A DNA stretch of 64,000 nucleotides from Bradyrhizobium elkanii USDA 76 (GTDB taxonomy: Bacteria > Pseudomonadota > Alphaproteobacteria > Rhizobiales > Xanthobacteraceae), in NCBI RefSeq assembly GCF_023278185.1, contig NZ_CP066356.1, positions 2,968,001 through 3,032,000 of the forward strand, read 5' to 3'. Positions 33,241-41,801 of this stretch are shown here, in pieces; the first letter of the stretch is position 1, and the number at the start of each line of letters is the position of its first letter. The notes under the pieces were generated by a model, which searched no databases, was not told where the DNA came from, and saw only the letters and a list, made by a program, of their open reading frames with translations. A program made the translations under genes and the position numbers.

Positions 33241-34545
33241 ATGCTGCGTCCGATGCGACTTCCCTTTTTCTATGGCTGGATCATCGTCGCGGTGACCTTC
33301 GTCACCATGGCGATCGGCGTCAACGCGCGTACGGCGTTCTCGCTGTTCTATCCGCCGATCATCTCAGAATTCGGCTGGGAGCGCGGCATCACGGCCGGCG
33401 CCTTCTCGTTCGGCTTTGTCGCCTCGGCGATCGCAAGTCCGCTGATCGGACGGTTGATGGACCGCGGCGGTCCGCGCGCGGTGATGGAGCTTGGCGTGCT
33501 CTTGATGGGCTCGGGCCTGCTGCTGGCGCCGCTGACCACGCAGCCCTGGCACCTCTATCTCACGATCGGCGTGCTGGTCGGCGCCGGCAGCGTCTGCCTC
33601 GGCTATTCCGGACAATCGTTGTTCGTGCCGAACTGGTTCGTCCGCCGTCGCGGACTTGCGATCGGGCTCGCCTTCGCCGGCGTCGGGATCGGCTCGGTGA
33701 CGCTGCTGCCATGGGTGCAGCACATGATCGAGCACACCGGCTGGCGCACCGCCTGCACCGCAATGGGGATCGTGGTGCTGGTCGTGCTCGCGCCGATCAA
33801 TCTCTTGCTGCACAAGCGGCCGGAGGACATCGGCCTGCAGCCGGACGGCGATGCCGCGCCGACGGCGACGTCGGCCAGGCCGGCGTCGAATATCGTAGAC
33901 CCGGTGTGGGCCGGCACCGACTGGACGCTGCCGCGTGCGCTGCGCACCGCGCGGTTCTGGTGGATCGCGATCGGCTATTTCTGCGGCCTGTACATCTGGT
34001 ACGCGGTGCAGGTGCATCAGACCAAATTCCTGCTCGACATCGGCTTCAGTTCCAGCGTCAGCGTCTGGGCGCTTGGCGTCGTCAGCCTGCTCGGCATTCC
34101 CGGCCAGATCTGGCTCGGGCATCTCTCCGATCGCATCGGCCGGGAATGGGTGTGGGCGATCTCCTGCTTCGGCTTCGTGATCTGCTTTGCCGCGCTCGCC
34201 GCCTTGAAATACTGGCCGAACATGGCGCTGATCTATCTCATGGTCTTCACCCAGGGCGCGCTTGGTTATGGCCTGACATCCGTGATGGGACCGGTTGTGC
34301 TCGAGATCTTCCAGGGCAAGCATTACGGCAGCATCTTCGGCACCGTGATGCTGGCTGCGCTCGCCGGCGGCGCTGCGGGCCCCTGGATCACCGGCCAGCT
34401 CTATGATCTATCGGGCAGCTATACCAGCGCCTTCCTGCTCGGGATTGCCGTCAGCCTGCTGTCGGCAGTTGCGATCTGGCAGGCCTCGCCCCGCAAGGTC
34501 CGCGCGGTCGCCGGACAGATGCACAAGGTCGCGAGCGCGGCCTGA
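33241..34545 (+). CDS. MFS transporter, monocarboxylate/OFA-like
   Basis: 434 residues with 12 transmembrane helices in two halves joined by a loop near residue 205. Motif A appears as GRLMDRGGPRAVMELG and later GHLSDRIGREWVWAI. The sequence style (FFYGWIIVAVTFVTMAIGVNARTAFSLFYPPI) is that of the oxalate:formate/monocarboxylate antiporter group. ATG 33241 is used; the preceding 158 bases contain no gene. Its end is four bases from the stop of the convergent TetR gene. Substrate unknown. Confidence 0.88.
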   Translation: MLRPMRLPFFYGWIIVAVTFVTMAIGVNARTAFSLFYPPIISEFGWERGITAGAFSFGFVASAIASPLIGRLMDRGGPRAVMELGVLLMGSGLLLAPLTTQPWHLYLTIGVLVGAGSVCLGYSGQSLFVPNWFVRRRGLAIGLAFAGVGIGSVTLLPWVQHMIEHTGWRTACTAMGIVVLVVLAPINLLLHKRPEDIGLQPDGDAAPTATSARPASNIVDPVWAGTDWTLPRALRTARFWWIAIGYFCGLYIWYAVQVHQTKFLLDIGFSSSVSVWALGVVSLLGIPGQIWLGHLSDRIGREWVWAISCFGFVICFAALAALKYWPNMALIYLMVFTQGALGYGLTSVMGPVVLEIFQGKHYGSIFGTVMLAALAGGAAGPWITGQLYDLSGSYTSAFLLGIAVSLLSAVAIWQASPRKVRAVAGQMHKVASAA

Positions 34546-34549
34546 CGCG

Positions 34550-35161
34550 TCAGGCCGACGAAACCCCGATCGCGCGCTGCAGGTCGGTGATCGCGCGCAG
34601 GCAGCTGTCGGCGGGGGTGGTTTCCGGATCGATCAGGCGGTGCAGGCGGAAACCATCTTCCAGCGCCAGCACGATCGCTCCGGTCCAGTCCGGATCGAGT
34701 CTGCCGTTCCTGCCGCTATTCTTCTGCGCAGTCGTGACGATGTCGGCGATCAGCTTGCGTCGCGCGCGCAGGCGCTTGGCAAGCTCGGGCCGGCGCTTCT
34801 CGGCACGGGCCACGAACAGGATCATCTCCATGTGCAGGAGAGGGGAGCGGCCGAGCGGATCCTGCCGGCTGCGATCCATGGTGCGCAGCGCCTCGAGGAA
34901 GTCGGCCAGGTTCCTGTGCCGGGCGAGCAAATCGAGATTGCGCCGGATCGATTGCTCGACGTGATCCTCGAGCATCGCGAAGATCAGCTCGTCCTTGCTC
35001 TTGAAGTTCGAATAGAAGGCGCCGCGGGTGAAGCCCGCCGCGGCCGCGATCGCCTCGATGCTGGCGCCGCCGATGCCCTGTTCCTCGAACACCCGCGCCG
35101 CCGCCTCGAACAGCTTCTCGCAGGTGTCGTCCCGTGTCGGTCTGGTTCGAACCCTTGACAT
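34550..35161 (-). CDS. TetR family regulator next to cytochrome P450
   Basis: 203 residues. Helix-turn-helix at about residues 33-56 (ASIEAIAAAAGFTRGAFYSNFKSKDEL). Residues 57-200 are the ligand domain (LHMEMILFVARAEKRRPELAKRL). It faces the P450 gene across a 36-base near-perfect palindrome, its likely operator. It converges on the MFS gene with only four bases between them. Control of the P450 and of itself is inferred from this layout. Confidence 0.92.
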   Translation of the reverse strand: MSRVRTRPTRDDTCEKLFEAAARVFEEQGIGGASIEAIAAAAGFTRGAFYSNFKSKDELIFAMLEDHVEQSIRRNLDLLARHRNLADFLEALRTMDRSRQDPLGRSPLLHMEMILFVARAEKRRPELAKRLRARRKLIADIVTTAQKNSGRNGRLDPDWTGAIVLALEDGFRLHRLIDPETTPADSCLRAITDLQRAIGVSSA

Positions 35162-35179
35162 TGGCGCATTTTAGGGCAG

Positions 35180-35215
35180 AATGCAACTCGATACAAGAGT
35201 GTATCGAATTGCATT
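35180..35215. promoter_or_regulatory. Probable TetR operator before the P450 gene
   Basis: Arms AATGCAACTCGATAC and GTATCGAATTGCATT are inverted with one mismatch in 15, around a six-base centre AAGAGT. It lies 19 bases before the TetR start codon and 101 bases before the P450 start, so one bound dimer pair could control both directions. Confidence 0.8.
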
Positions 35216-35315
35216 CGAGAACCAGAACAGCCGCATCCGTGATGATGCGGTCTTGAGGATGACACCAGGGCGCGCCAAGCTGCATGCACCGGCGTAGCGA
35301 GCGAACGAGGTCACC

Positions 35316-36548
35316 ATGAACGAGCAAGTTCAGCCGGCGAGCGGCGAGCCGCTTTTCAATCCACTGGCGCCCGAATTCATTCGCAATCCCTATCCGTATT
35401 ACGAGCGGCTGCGCCGCCTCGATCCGATGCATGTCAATGTGCACGGCGCCTTCGTCGCCAGCCGGCACGCCGAGGCGAGCCTCGTGCTGCGCGACAAGCG
35501 GTTCGGCAAGGATTTTGCCGAGCGCTCGATCCGCCGCTACGGTCCGAAGATCATGGAAGAGCCGGTCTTCCGCAGCATGAGCCACTGGATGCTGCAGCAG
35601 GATCCGCCCGACCACACCCGCCTGCGCGGCCTTGTCGTCAAGGCCTTCACCGCGCGCCGGGTCGAGGACATGCGTCCGCGCATCCAGCATGTCGTCGACG
35701 AGACGCTCGACCGCATCATTCCGCAAGGCAAGATGGACCTGATCGAGGATTTCGCGTTCCGTCTGCCGGTCACGATCATCTGCGACATGCTCGGCATCCC
35801 CGAGGAACACCGCGAGGCCTTCTACAACGGTTCGCGCGATGGCGGTCGCATCCTCGAGCCGGTGCCGCTGACGCCCGAGGAAATCAAGCAGGGCAACACC
35901 GCCAATGCGATGGCGGCGATGTATTTCCATCAGCTGTTCGAGCTGCGCCGCAAACAGCCCGGCGACGACCTCACCACCCAGCTGGTGCAGGCCGAAGAGG
36001 ACGGCCAGAAGCTCACCAATGAGGAGCTGACCGGCAACATCATCCTGCTGTTCGGCGCCGGCCACGAGACGACCGTGAACCTGATCGGCAACGGCCTGCT
36101 GGCGCTGTTCCGCAACCCGGACCAACTCGCGCTGCTGAAGGCCAATCCCAGCCTGATCACCAATGCGATCGAGGAGTTCCTGCGTTACGATTCCTCGGTG
36201 CAGCTGACCGGCCGTGTCGCGCTGGAGGACATCGACGACCTCGGTGGCAAGCGCATCCCGAAGGGCGAGAGCGTGCTGTGCCTGCTCGGCTCGGCCAATC
36301 ACGACGAGGCTGTTTACCCCGATCACCCCGAAAGGCTCGACATCCGGCGGCCGAACGTCAAGCCGCTGTCGTTCGGCGGCGGCATCCATTTCTGCCTCGG
36401 CGCCCAGCTGGCGCGGATCGAGGCCGAGATCGCGATCTCGACGTTGCTGCGCCGGATTCCTGACCTGCGGCTCGATGACGCGGAAAATCCGGAGTGGCGG
36501 CCGACCTTCGTCCTGCGCGGGCTGAAGCGGCTGCCGGCGAGCTGGTGA
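35316..36548 (+). CDS. Cytochrome P450 monooxygenase
   Basis: 410 residues, standard length for a soluble bacterial P450. I-helix GAGHETT at 247-253, ExxR at 287-290 (EFLR), heme loop FGGGIHFCLG with ligand Cys360. It needs ferredoxin and reductase partners, none of which is adjacent. Sequence style is of the CYP107/CYP102-unlike bacterial class I group with an N-terminus PLFNPLAPEFIRNPYPYYERLR. Substrate unknown; TetR control suggests induction by a small hydrophobic compound. Confidence 0.95.
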   Translation: MNEQVQPASGEPLFNPLAPEFIRNPYPYYERLRRLDPMHVNVHGAFVASRHAEASLVLRDKRFGKDFAERSIRRYGPKIMEEPVFRSMSHWMLQQDPPDHTRLRGLVVKAFTARRVEDMRPRIQHVVDETLDRIIPQGKMDLIEDFAFRLPVTIICDMLGIPEEHREAFYNGSRDGGRILEPVPLTPEEIKQGNTANAMAAMYFHQLFELRRKQPGDDLTTQLVQAEEDGQKLTNEELTGNIILLFGAGHETTVNLIGNGLLALFRNPDQLALLKANPSLITNAIEEFLRYDSSVQLTGRVALEDIDDLGGKRIPKGESVLCLLGSANHDEAVYPDHPERLDIRRPNVKPLSFGGGIHFCLGAQLARIEAEIAISTLLRRIPDLRLDDAENPEWRPTFVLRGLKRLPASW

Positions 36549-36748
36549 CGTTCCCGCGGGACAGCGATCCGCGGCGGGGCCGGCACACGCACGCTTGAAC
36601 GGGAAATCCACTATCTGTCCGAAGTCCCAGCAGTAAACCGGCTGTGACTTCGCCGTACTTGTCTCTATATTTGGGGTGCTCCGGCCAGAGGTTGGCAAAG
36701 GGTTCAGCATGAGGAGGCTGCCGCGGAGCTGGCTCAAAGGGAGACACC

Positions 36749-39700
36749 GTGCAGACAACGCTGCTCGGCCTGGCAATTGCCTTCATTCTTGCACTGGTCG
36801 CGGCGCTGGTCGGTCCGTATTTCGTTGACTGGAACCAGTTCCGGCCGCAGTTCGAGGCGGAGGCGTCCAAGATCATCGGCGTGCCGGTCCGCGTCGCCGG
36901 CAATCTCGACGCGCGTCTGCTGCCGGCACCCTCGCTGCGGTTGAAGACCGTCACCGTCGGCGGCGCCAACGACCTCGGCAAGGTCCGGGCCGCCAATCTC
37001 GACGTCGAGCTCAGCCTGAGCTCGCTGATGCGCGGCGAGTGGCGCGCGAACGAGCTCACCATCAACGGCGCGTCGCTCGATCTCGGGCTCGACCCGAAAG
37101 GGCGGATCGACTGGTCGCCGTCGAGCGGGAGCTTCAACCTCGCTTCACTGGCGATCGACCGGCTCAACCTGACCGGCCGCATCGCGCTGCATGATGCCGC
37201 GAGCCGCAGCACGCTCGAGCTGAACGACATTGCCTTCAGCGGCGACGTCCGCTCGCTTGCCGGCGCGATCCGCGGCGACGGCAATTTCATGTTCGACGGC
37301 AACCGCTACCCGTTTCGGGTCTCCTCGGGACAGAGCGCAGATGGCAGCGGCACCCGCCTGCACTTCAGCATCGATCCCGGGCAGCGGCCGGTGTCGGCCG
37401 ATCTCGACGGCATCCTGACCTTCGAGGCCCGCGCGCCGCGGTTCGAGGGCACACTGACGCTGGCGGGTGCGCCCGGCCAGCGCGGCGGCGATGCGCCGCC
37501 ATGGCGGATCGCCGCCAAGGTGAAATCGGATTATTCGGCGGCGCGGCTCGACCAGATCGAGGTGAGCTATGGCGCCGAGGATCGTGCGCTGAAGCTCGCT
37601 GGCAATGGCGACCTGCGTTTCGGTGCGTCGCCGCTGCTGCGCGCCTCGCTTACGGCGCGGCAGCTCGACGGCGACAAGTTCGCCGCCAAGGATAGCGCCA
37701 AGGACAGCAACAATGGCAATGTCGAGCCGGTCCGCGTGCTGCCGGCGATGCGCGCGGTGTTGTCGGGTCTTCCGCAAAGCCCGATACCGGCGCAGGTCGA
37801 GCTCGCGTCCGAGCAGATCATGCTCGGCGGCCGTCCGTTGCAGGACATCTCGGCGGAGCTGCAATCGGATGCGAAATCCTGGACAGTGCGCCGGCTGGAA
37901 TTTCGCGCGCCGGGATCCACGCGGGTCTCGATGAGCGGTGCCAGCGCGCAAGCCGGAGCCGCGAATACCTTCAAGACCGCGCTCAACATCGAATCGTCCG
38001 ATCCCGACGCGCTGATGACCTGGCTGCAGGGGCGCGGCGACGTCACCTATCGCAGCCAGAGGCCGCTGCGTTTGCGCGGCGACGTCATGGTGTCGCCATC
38101 AGGCTTTTCGATCGACGCGATGAAGGCGGAGATCGAAAGCGGCACGCTCGAGGGCCGCGTCGCAGTTACGCACCGCGAGGCAACCAGCGGCTCGAAGGTC
38201 GAGGCGCAGTTGAAGGCGGATCGGCTCGACCTCGACGCGACCGCGGCATTGATCCGCTCGCTGGCCGGTCCGCAAGGCGAATGGCCCGACGAGGCGCAGC
38301 TGTCGCTCGACGTCGGGCGCGCGGTCTCTTCCGGGCAGGAATTGCGGCCGCTGCTGGCGAAGATCGCCTATAGCCCGAAGAATATCGTGCTAGAGCGCGT
38401 CAAGATCGGCCAGCCCGACAATGTCACGCTGGACGGCAGCGGCAATTTCGACCGCGCCAATTCGACCGGCAAGCTTGCCGTCGACGCGACCGCCGCGTCG
38501 CTCGGCCGCCTGACCGCTGTGGTTCAGCCGTTCGCGCCGGCGCTGGCCGCGCGGCTTGGCGTGCTCCGCGCGGATGCCGGCCCGGTCCGCGCCAGGTTCG
38601 CGCTCGACCTCGGCAAGGGCAAGGCTGCCGATCGCGTCAGCGCGCGCGCGACGCTCGATCTCGACACGCCGCAACTCAAGGGCAATACGGTGATCTCGGC
38701 GACGCCGCAGGTGGCTGCGATCCGTGGGCTGGATTTCGATGCACTCCGCAGCAACGAGGTTACAGCGGAGACGAAATTCTCGGCCGGCGATGGCAATGCT
38801 TTGCTGGCACTGCTTGGGCTTGACCATGCGGTCGCAGCCGGTGCCGGTTCGACGCAATTCGAGGGCACGGTGATCGGCGCGTGGCGCGCGCCGTTGCGGC
38901 TGAAGGCAAGGCTCTGGGGCGCAGGGCTCGACGCGGATGCCGAAGGGACCGCGGAGCCTTGGACCAGGGACGGGGCCAGCGAGAGCAAATCGAGCATCAG
39001 CCTCCGCGTTCGCAGCGCCGACATCAGTCCGCTGCTCAATCTGAAACCAGCCGATCCGGTCGCAAACATCCGCCTGTCGTCGAAGCTGACGCTCGCGGGC
39101 GACAGGCTGAGCTTCGACGATCTCGACAGCATCATCGCCGGTTCACGGCTGCGCGGCCATCTGGCGCTGATGCTCGCCGATCAGAAAAGCGTCGACGGCG
39201 AAGTCGGTCTCGATCAGATCACGCTGGCGCCGATTTTCGCGGCCGCGATCGGCGCGGCCGGTCACGATGCGACGGAGCCGCTCGGCCAGGGGCTCACGAG
39301 CGCCTGGCGCGGCAAGGTCACGTTCGAAGCGTTGCACGGTCTGCTGCCGGGGGGCGCCGAGCTGCAGCCGGTCCGCGGCACCATCAGGTCGGACGGGCAG
39401 TCGCTGACCTTTGACGGCATCAAGGGCAAGATCGGCGGCGGCGAGGCGACTGCCACCATCGATGCGCGACAGGGCGCCAACGGACTTGCGCTCAGCGCCA
39501 ATGTGCAGCTGTCCGGCATCGACAGTTCAGCCTTGCGCTACCGCAGTCTCGCGATGCCCAAGGGACGCGCCTCGATGCAGATGACATTGTTGACGCAGGG
39601 CCGCAGCGCCTCGGCGTTGACCGGCGCGCTGTCCGGCAGCGGCACCGTGACGCTGGAGGGGCTGAGCCTTCCGGGTCTCGATCCGCGCGCCTTCGAGGTT

Positions 39701-40468
39701 GCGATCCGCGCCAGCGATTCCGGGCAGGCGACCGACGACACGCGGCTGCGGCAGATCGTCGAACCGGCGCTCGCGGGTGGCGCGCTGTCGATTGCTTCGG
39801 CGCAAATCCCCTTCAACATCCGCGACGGCCGCCTCCGGGTCGGCGCCACCACGCTCGCGGCGAACGGCGCCAATGCGATCGTATCCGGCGGCTACGACAT
39901 TCCGGCCGACCAGGCCGACATTCGCGCCGCCCTGGCATCGACGCAGGTCGGCACGGCCAACAGCCGACCGGAGATCCAGCTGCTTGCCGTGGGTACGCCC
40001 GACGGATTGTCGCGCAGCATCGACATTGCAGCGCTGTCGTCGTGGCTTGCGGTGCGCGCGATCGACCGGGAGACCAAGCGGCTCGACGCCATCGAGCGCG
40101 GCGAACCGGCGCCGCCGCCGACCCCGACGGCTCTTCCGCATCCGGCCGAGCCGGCGCCGGATGCGTCCAACCCAAATTCGACAGGATTGCCTTCCGCCAA
40201 CTTGCCGGGGCCCGGCCCCGATCCGCGCCGCGTGCCGGCGAAGCCGAAGATCGTTGCGCCGCGGCCGCCGACTGTCCCGCCGGTCGCCACCGCGCCCGCC
40301 ATTGCGCCGCCCGCGTCGGTTGCGAGCCAGCCGCAGCTGGCGCCGCTGCCGCCGCCGATCGAGGTCAAACCGGTGCCCGGCGCAGCCAAGTCAAGGCCGC
40401 TGCGACCGCCACTGTCGTTGACGCCGCAGGTCGCCAATCCGCCGCCGCGGCCAGCGATGCAGAACTAA
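36749..40468 (+). CDS. AsmA-like envelope protein
   Basis: 1,239 residues from GTG 36749 (AAAGGGAG upstream). One N-terminal membrane helix (LLGLAIAFILALVAALVGPYFVDW) anchors a long periplasmic beta-rich body with the AsmA start motif (FRPQFEAEASKIIGVPVRVAGNLDARLLPAPSLRLKTVTVGG) and AsmA_2-like C-terminal repeats (RGRASMQMTLLTQGRSASALTGALSGSGTVTLEG). AsmA-like proteins are thought to bridge membranes and move phospholipid. The last 130 residues are Pro/Ala-rich with low complexity. It stands alone; the 200 bases before it have no clear regulatory motif. Confidence 0.9.
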   Translation: MQTTLLGLAIAFILALVAALVGPYFVDWNQFRPQFEAEASKIIGVPVRVAGNLDARLLPAPSLRLKTVTVGGANDLGKVRAANLDVELSLSSLMRGEWRANELTINGASLDLGLDPKGRIDWSPSSGSFNLASLAIDRLNLTGRIALHDAASRSTLELNDIAFSGDVRSLAGAIRGDGNFMFDGNRYPFRVSSGQSADGSGTRLHFSIDPGQRPVSADLDGILTFEARAPRFEGTLTLAGAPGQRGGDAPPWRIAAKVKSDYSAARLDQIEVSYGAEDRALKLAGNGDLRFGASPLLRASLTARQLDGDKFAAKDSAKDSNNGNVEPVRVLPAMRAVLSGLPQSPIPAQVELASEQIMLGGRPLQDISAELQSDAKSWTVRRLEFRAPGSTRVSMSGASAQAGAANTFKTALNIESSDPDALMTWLQGRGDVTYRSQRPLRLRGDVMVSPSGFSIDAMKAEIESGTLEGRVAVTHREATSGSKVEAQLKADRLDLDATAALIRSLAGPQGEWPDEAQLSLDVGRAVSSGQELRPLLAKIAYSPKNIVLERVKIGQPDNVTLDGSGNFDRANSTGKLAVDATAASLGRLTAVVQPFAPALAARLGVLRADAGPVRARFALDLGKGKAADRVSARATLDLDTPQLKGNTVISATPQVAAIRGLDFDALRSNEVTAETKFSAGDGNALLALLGLDHAVAAGAGSTQFEGTVIGAWRAPLRLKARLWGAGLDADAEGTAEPWTRDGASESKSSISLRVRSADISPLLNLKPADPVANIRLSSKLTLAGDRLSFDDLDSIIAGSRLRGHLALMLADQKSVDGEVGLDQITLAPIFAAAIGAAGHDATEPLGQGLTSAWRGKVTFEALHGLLPGGAELQPVRGTIRSDGQSLTFDGIKGKIGGGEATATIDARQGANGLALSANVQLSGIDSSALRYRSLAMPKGRASMQMTLLTQGRSASALTGALSGSGTVTLEGLSLPGLDPRAFEVAIRASDSGQATDDTRLRQIVEPALAGGALSIASAQIPFNIRDGRLRVGATTLAANGANAIVSGGYDIPADQADIRAALASTQVGTANSRPEIQLLAVGTPDGLSRSIDIAALSSWLAVRAIDRETKRLDAIERGEPAPPPTPTALPHPAEPAPDASNPNSTGLPSANLPGPGPDPRRVPAKPKIVAPRPPTVPPVATAPAIAPPASVASQPQLAPLPPPIEVKPVPGAAKSRPLRPPLSLTPQVANPPPRPAMQN

Positions 40469-40471
40469 GGC

Positions 40472-40595
40472 ATGATCCGGAAAAGTGCGAAGCGGTTTTC
40501 CCTCGCGACAAACGCGGGACGCGTTTGCGCGGAGATCATGTTCAAACAAAGAGCTAAAGCGCGATGACGATTCAGTCTAGTCACATCGCGCTTTA
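40472..40595. repeat. Composite repeat (GCATGATCCGGAAA and AAAGCGCGATG palindromes)
   Basis: First part: CATGATCCGGAAAAGTGCGAAG and, further on, GGAGATCATGTTCAAACA. Second part: TAAAGCGCGATG (40555-40566) and CATCGCGCTTTA (40584-40595), a perfect 12-base inverted repeat. The first part recurs at 47774-47828. Confidence 0.75.
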
Positions 40596-40660
40596 AACAC
40601 GCCTTCAAGGGAAGTGGGCACCGGTTCGCCTCAAGAAAGCGCGCCAAACGAAGCGCTGGC

Positions 40661-41107
40661 TCACGATCGGTGCTCGAGAATATTGATCAGCTTGCCGAAG
40701 GGATCGCGGACGAAGAAGCGCCGCACGCCCCACGGCTCGTCCGCCGGTCCGTATTCGATCGCGATGCGGGCTGCCTTCATTCGGCGCAGGGCCTCGTCGA
40801 GATCATCGACCTCGATCGAGAGATCAGGTACCGGCGTGCCGGAGCCACCTTCGGAAGCGAAGCTGATTTGAGCCTGCATTGTTTCGGATGAACCGTAAGT
40901 CGCAACCCAACCGAAATCCATCAGTGGCTCGAGGCCGAGCAGGTCCCGATAGAACGACCTCGCTGCCGCTGTGTCCGATGCGGCAACGTTCGCGACGATC
41001 CGACCTTCATGCTGAAGCCCGCGCGTCGGAACGACCGTCTGCCGATGGCGACGGTCGGAGAGGCCGTCAGGCCTGCTGTCGCGTGTCGACCTGTTGCGGC
41101 CTGACAT
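40661..41107 (-). CDS. Glyoxalase/VOC superfamily protein
   Basis: 148 residues if started at the ATG at 41107. The VOC core is clear from about residue 36 (RIVANVAASDTAAARSFYRDLLGLEPLMDFGWVATYG ... RRFFVRDPFGKLINILEH). The first 30 residues (Arg/Ser/Asp-rich) do not look like the family and overlap the ribbon-helix-helix gene; no other in-frame start exists nearer the core. The natural start may have been damaged, or this overlap is real. The core has one clear metal-type Glu (NILEH). Function is not assignable beyond the fold. Confidence 0.7.
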   Translation of the reverse strand: MSGRNRSTRDSRPDGLSDRRHRQTVVPTRGLQHEGRIVANVAASDTAAARSFYRDLLGLEPLMDFGWVATYGSSETMQAQISFASEGGSGTPVPDLSIEVDDLDEALRRMKAARIAIEYGPADEPWGVRRFFVRDPFGKLINILEHRS

Positions 41108-41342
41108 CCGCGGGCACCGCCGGCGTGGCCCGCGAGCGGAAGTAGTCGAGCACGAAGAGCCGGATCGCGGAGGACAGATTGCCCTGCTGACGGTTGTTGT
41201 CGATCTCGCCGACCAACTCCGACAGCGTCATGTTCCGCAGACCGGAAATCTCCTTCATGCCATTCCAGAAAGCTTCTTCGAGGCTGACGCTGGTCTTATG
41301 TCCGGCGACGACGATCGAGCGCTTGACGACGGGAGACTTCAT
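41067..41342 (-). CDS. Ribbon-helix-helix DNA-binding-like protein
   Basis: 91 residues. VVKRSIVVAGHKTSVSLEEAFWNGMKEISGLRNMTLSELVGEID is the family of predicted RHH proteins (RHH_4-like) found beside sspB and fumC in alphaproteobacteria. A beta strand (RSIVVAGHKTSVSL) then two helices fit the fold. Its start overlaps the DUF4169 stop by four bases, so the two are co-translated. DNA target unknown. Confidence 0.82.
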   Translation of the reverse strand: MKSPVVKRSIVVAGHKTSVSLEEAFWNGMKEISGLRNMTLSELVGEIDNNRQQGNLSSAIRLFVLDYFRSRATPAVPADVRPQQVDTRQQA

Positions 41343-41527
41343 GATGCGTCTCCGTTTTCGATGCGGTGCTGATCGAGCACGCGCGCGTTGCGCTCGCCGA
41401 GAAATTCGTCACGCGCTCGTTCGGATTTGGTGCGACCGAATAGCGCACGATTGGCTTCGGCCTGCTTCGCTGCTTGTTCGCGCTCACCGCGCTTCTTGAA
41501 TCGTTTCAGGTTGACCACGTCGCCCAT
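41339..41527 (-). CDS. DUF4169 small basic protein
   Basis: 62 residues from ATG 41527 with GAGG upstream. The sequence MGDVVNLKRFKKRGEREQAAKQAEANRALFGRTKSER matches the DUF4169 style: a short N-terminal strand and a long charged helix. A longer frame upstream is not family-like. Function unknown. It is conserved next to the RHH gene, with which it overlaps by four bases. Confidence 0.82.
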   Translation of the reverse strand: MGDVVNLKRFKKRGEREQAAKQAEANRALFGRTKSERARDEFLGERNARVLDQHRIENGDAS

Positions 41528-41801
41528 GCTCGTCGTCCTCATCGTCCCCAGAGCGGAATTGGTGATGCATCGTGACGAAAGCAAGAGCGACTGCACTACG
41601 CGCCCGGCTCGATATTCATCCCGAATCCCCATTTGATGCTCTGATAGCATCAAAGAATCCGTTTCGCTCTGCGAAAACTAGACGTCTGTACCACGCGCCA
41701 GCGCAGAGCTCATAGGTAACGCGCCTTAGTCTTTAGGCGTTATGATTCATAATTATATCACGCGCGCTGACCGTAATTATCCGGACAATGCGCGCTTCGC
41801 T

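Noticed and set aside
41528..41801. Small plus-strand frame after fumC (from 41742)
   Set aside because: Most of it is antisense to the fumC 3' end; the 274-base spacer itself shows AT-richer sequence but no clear gene or RNA.
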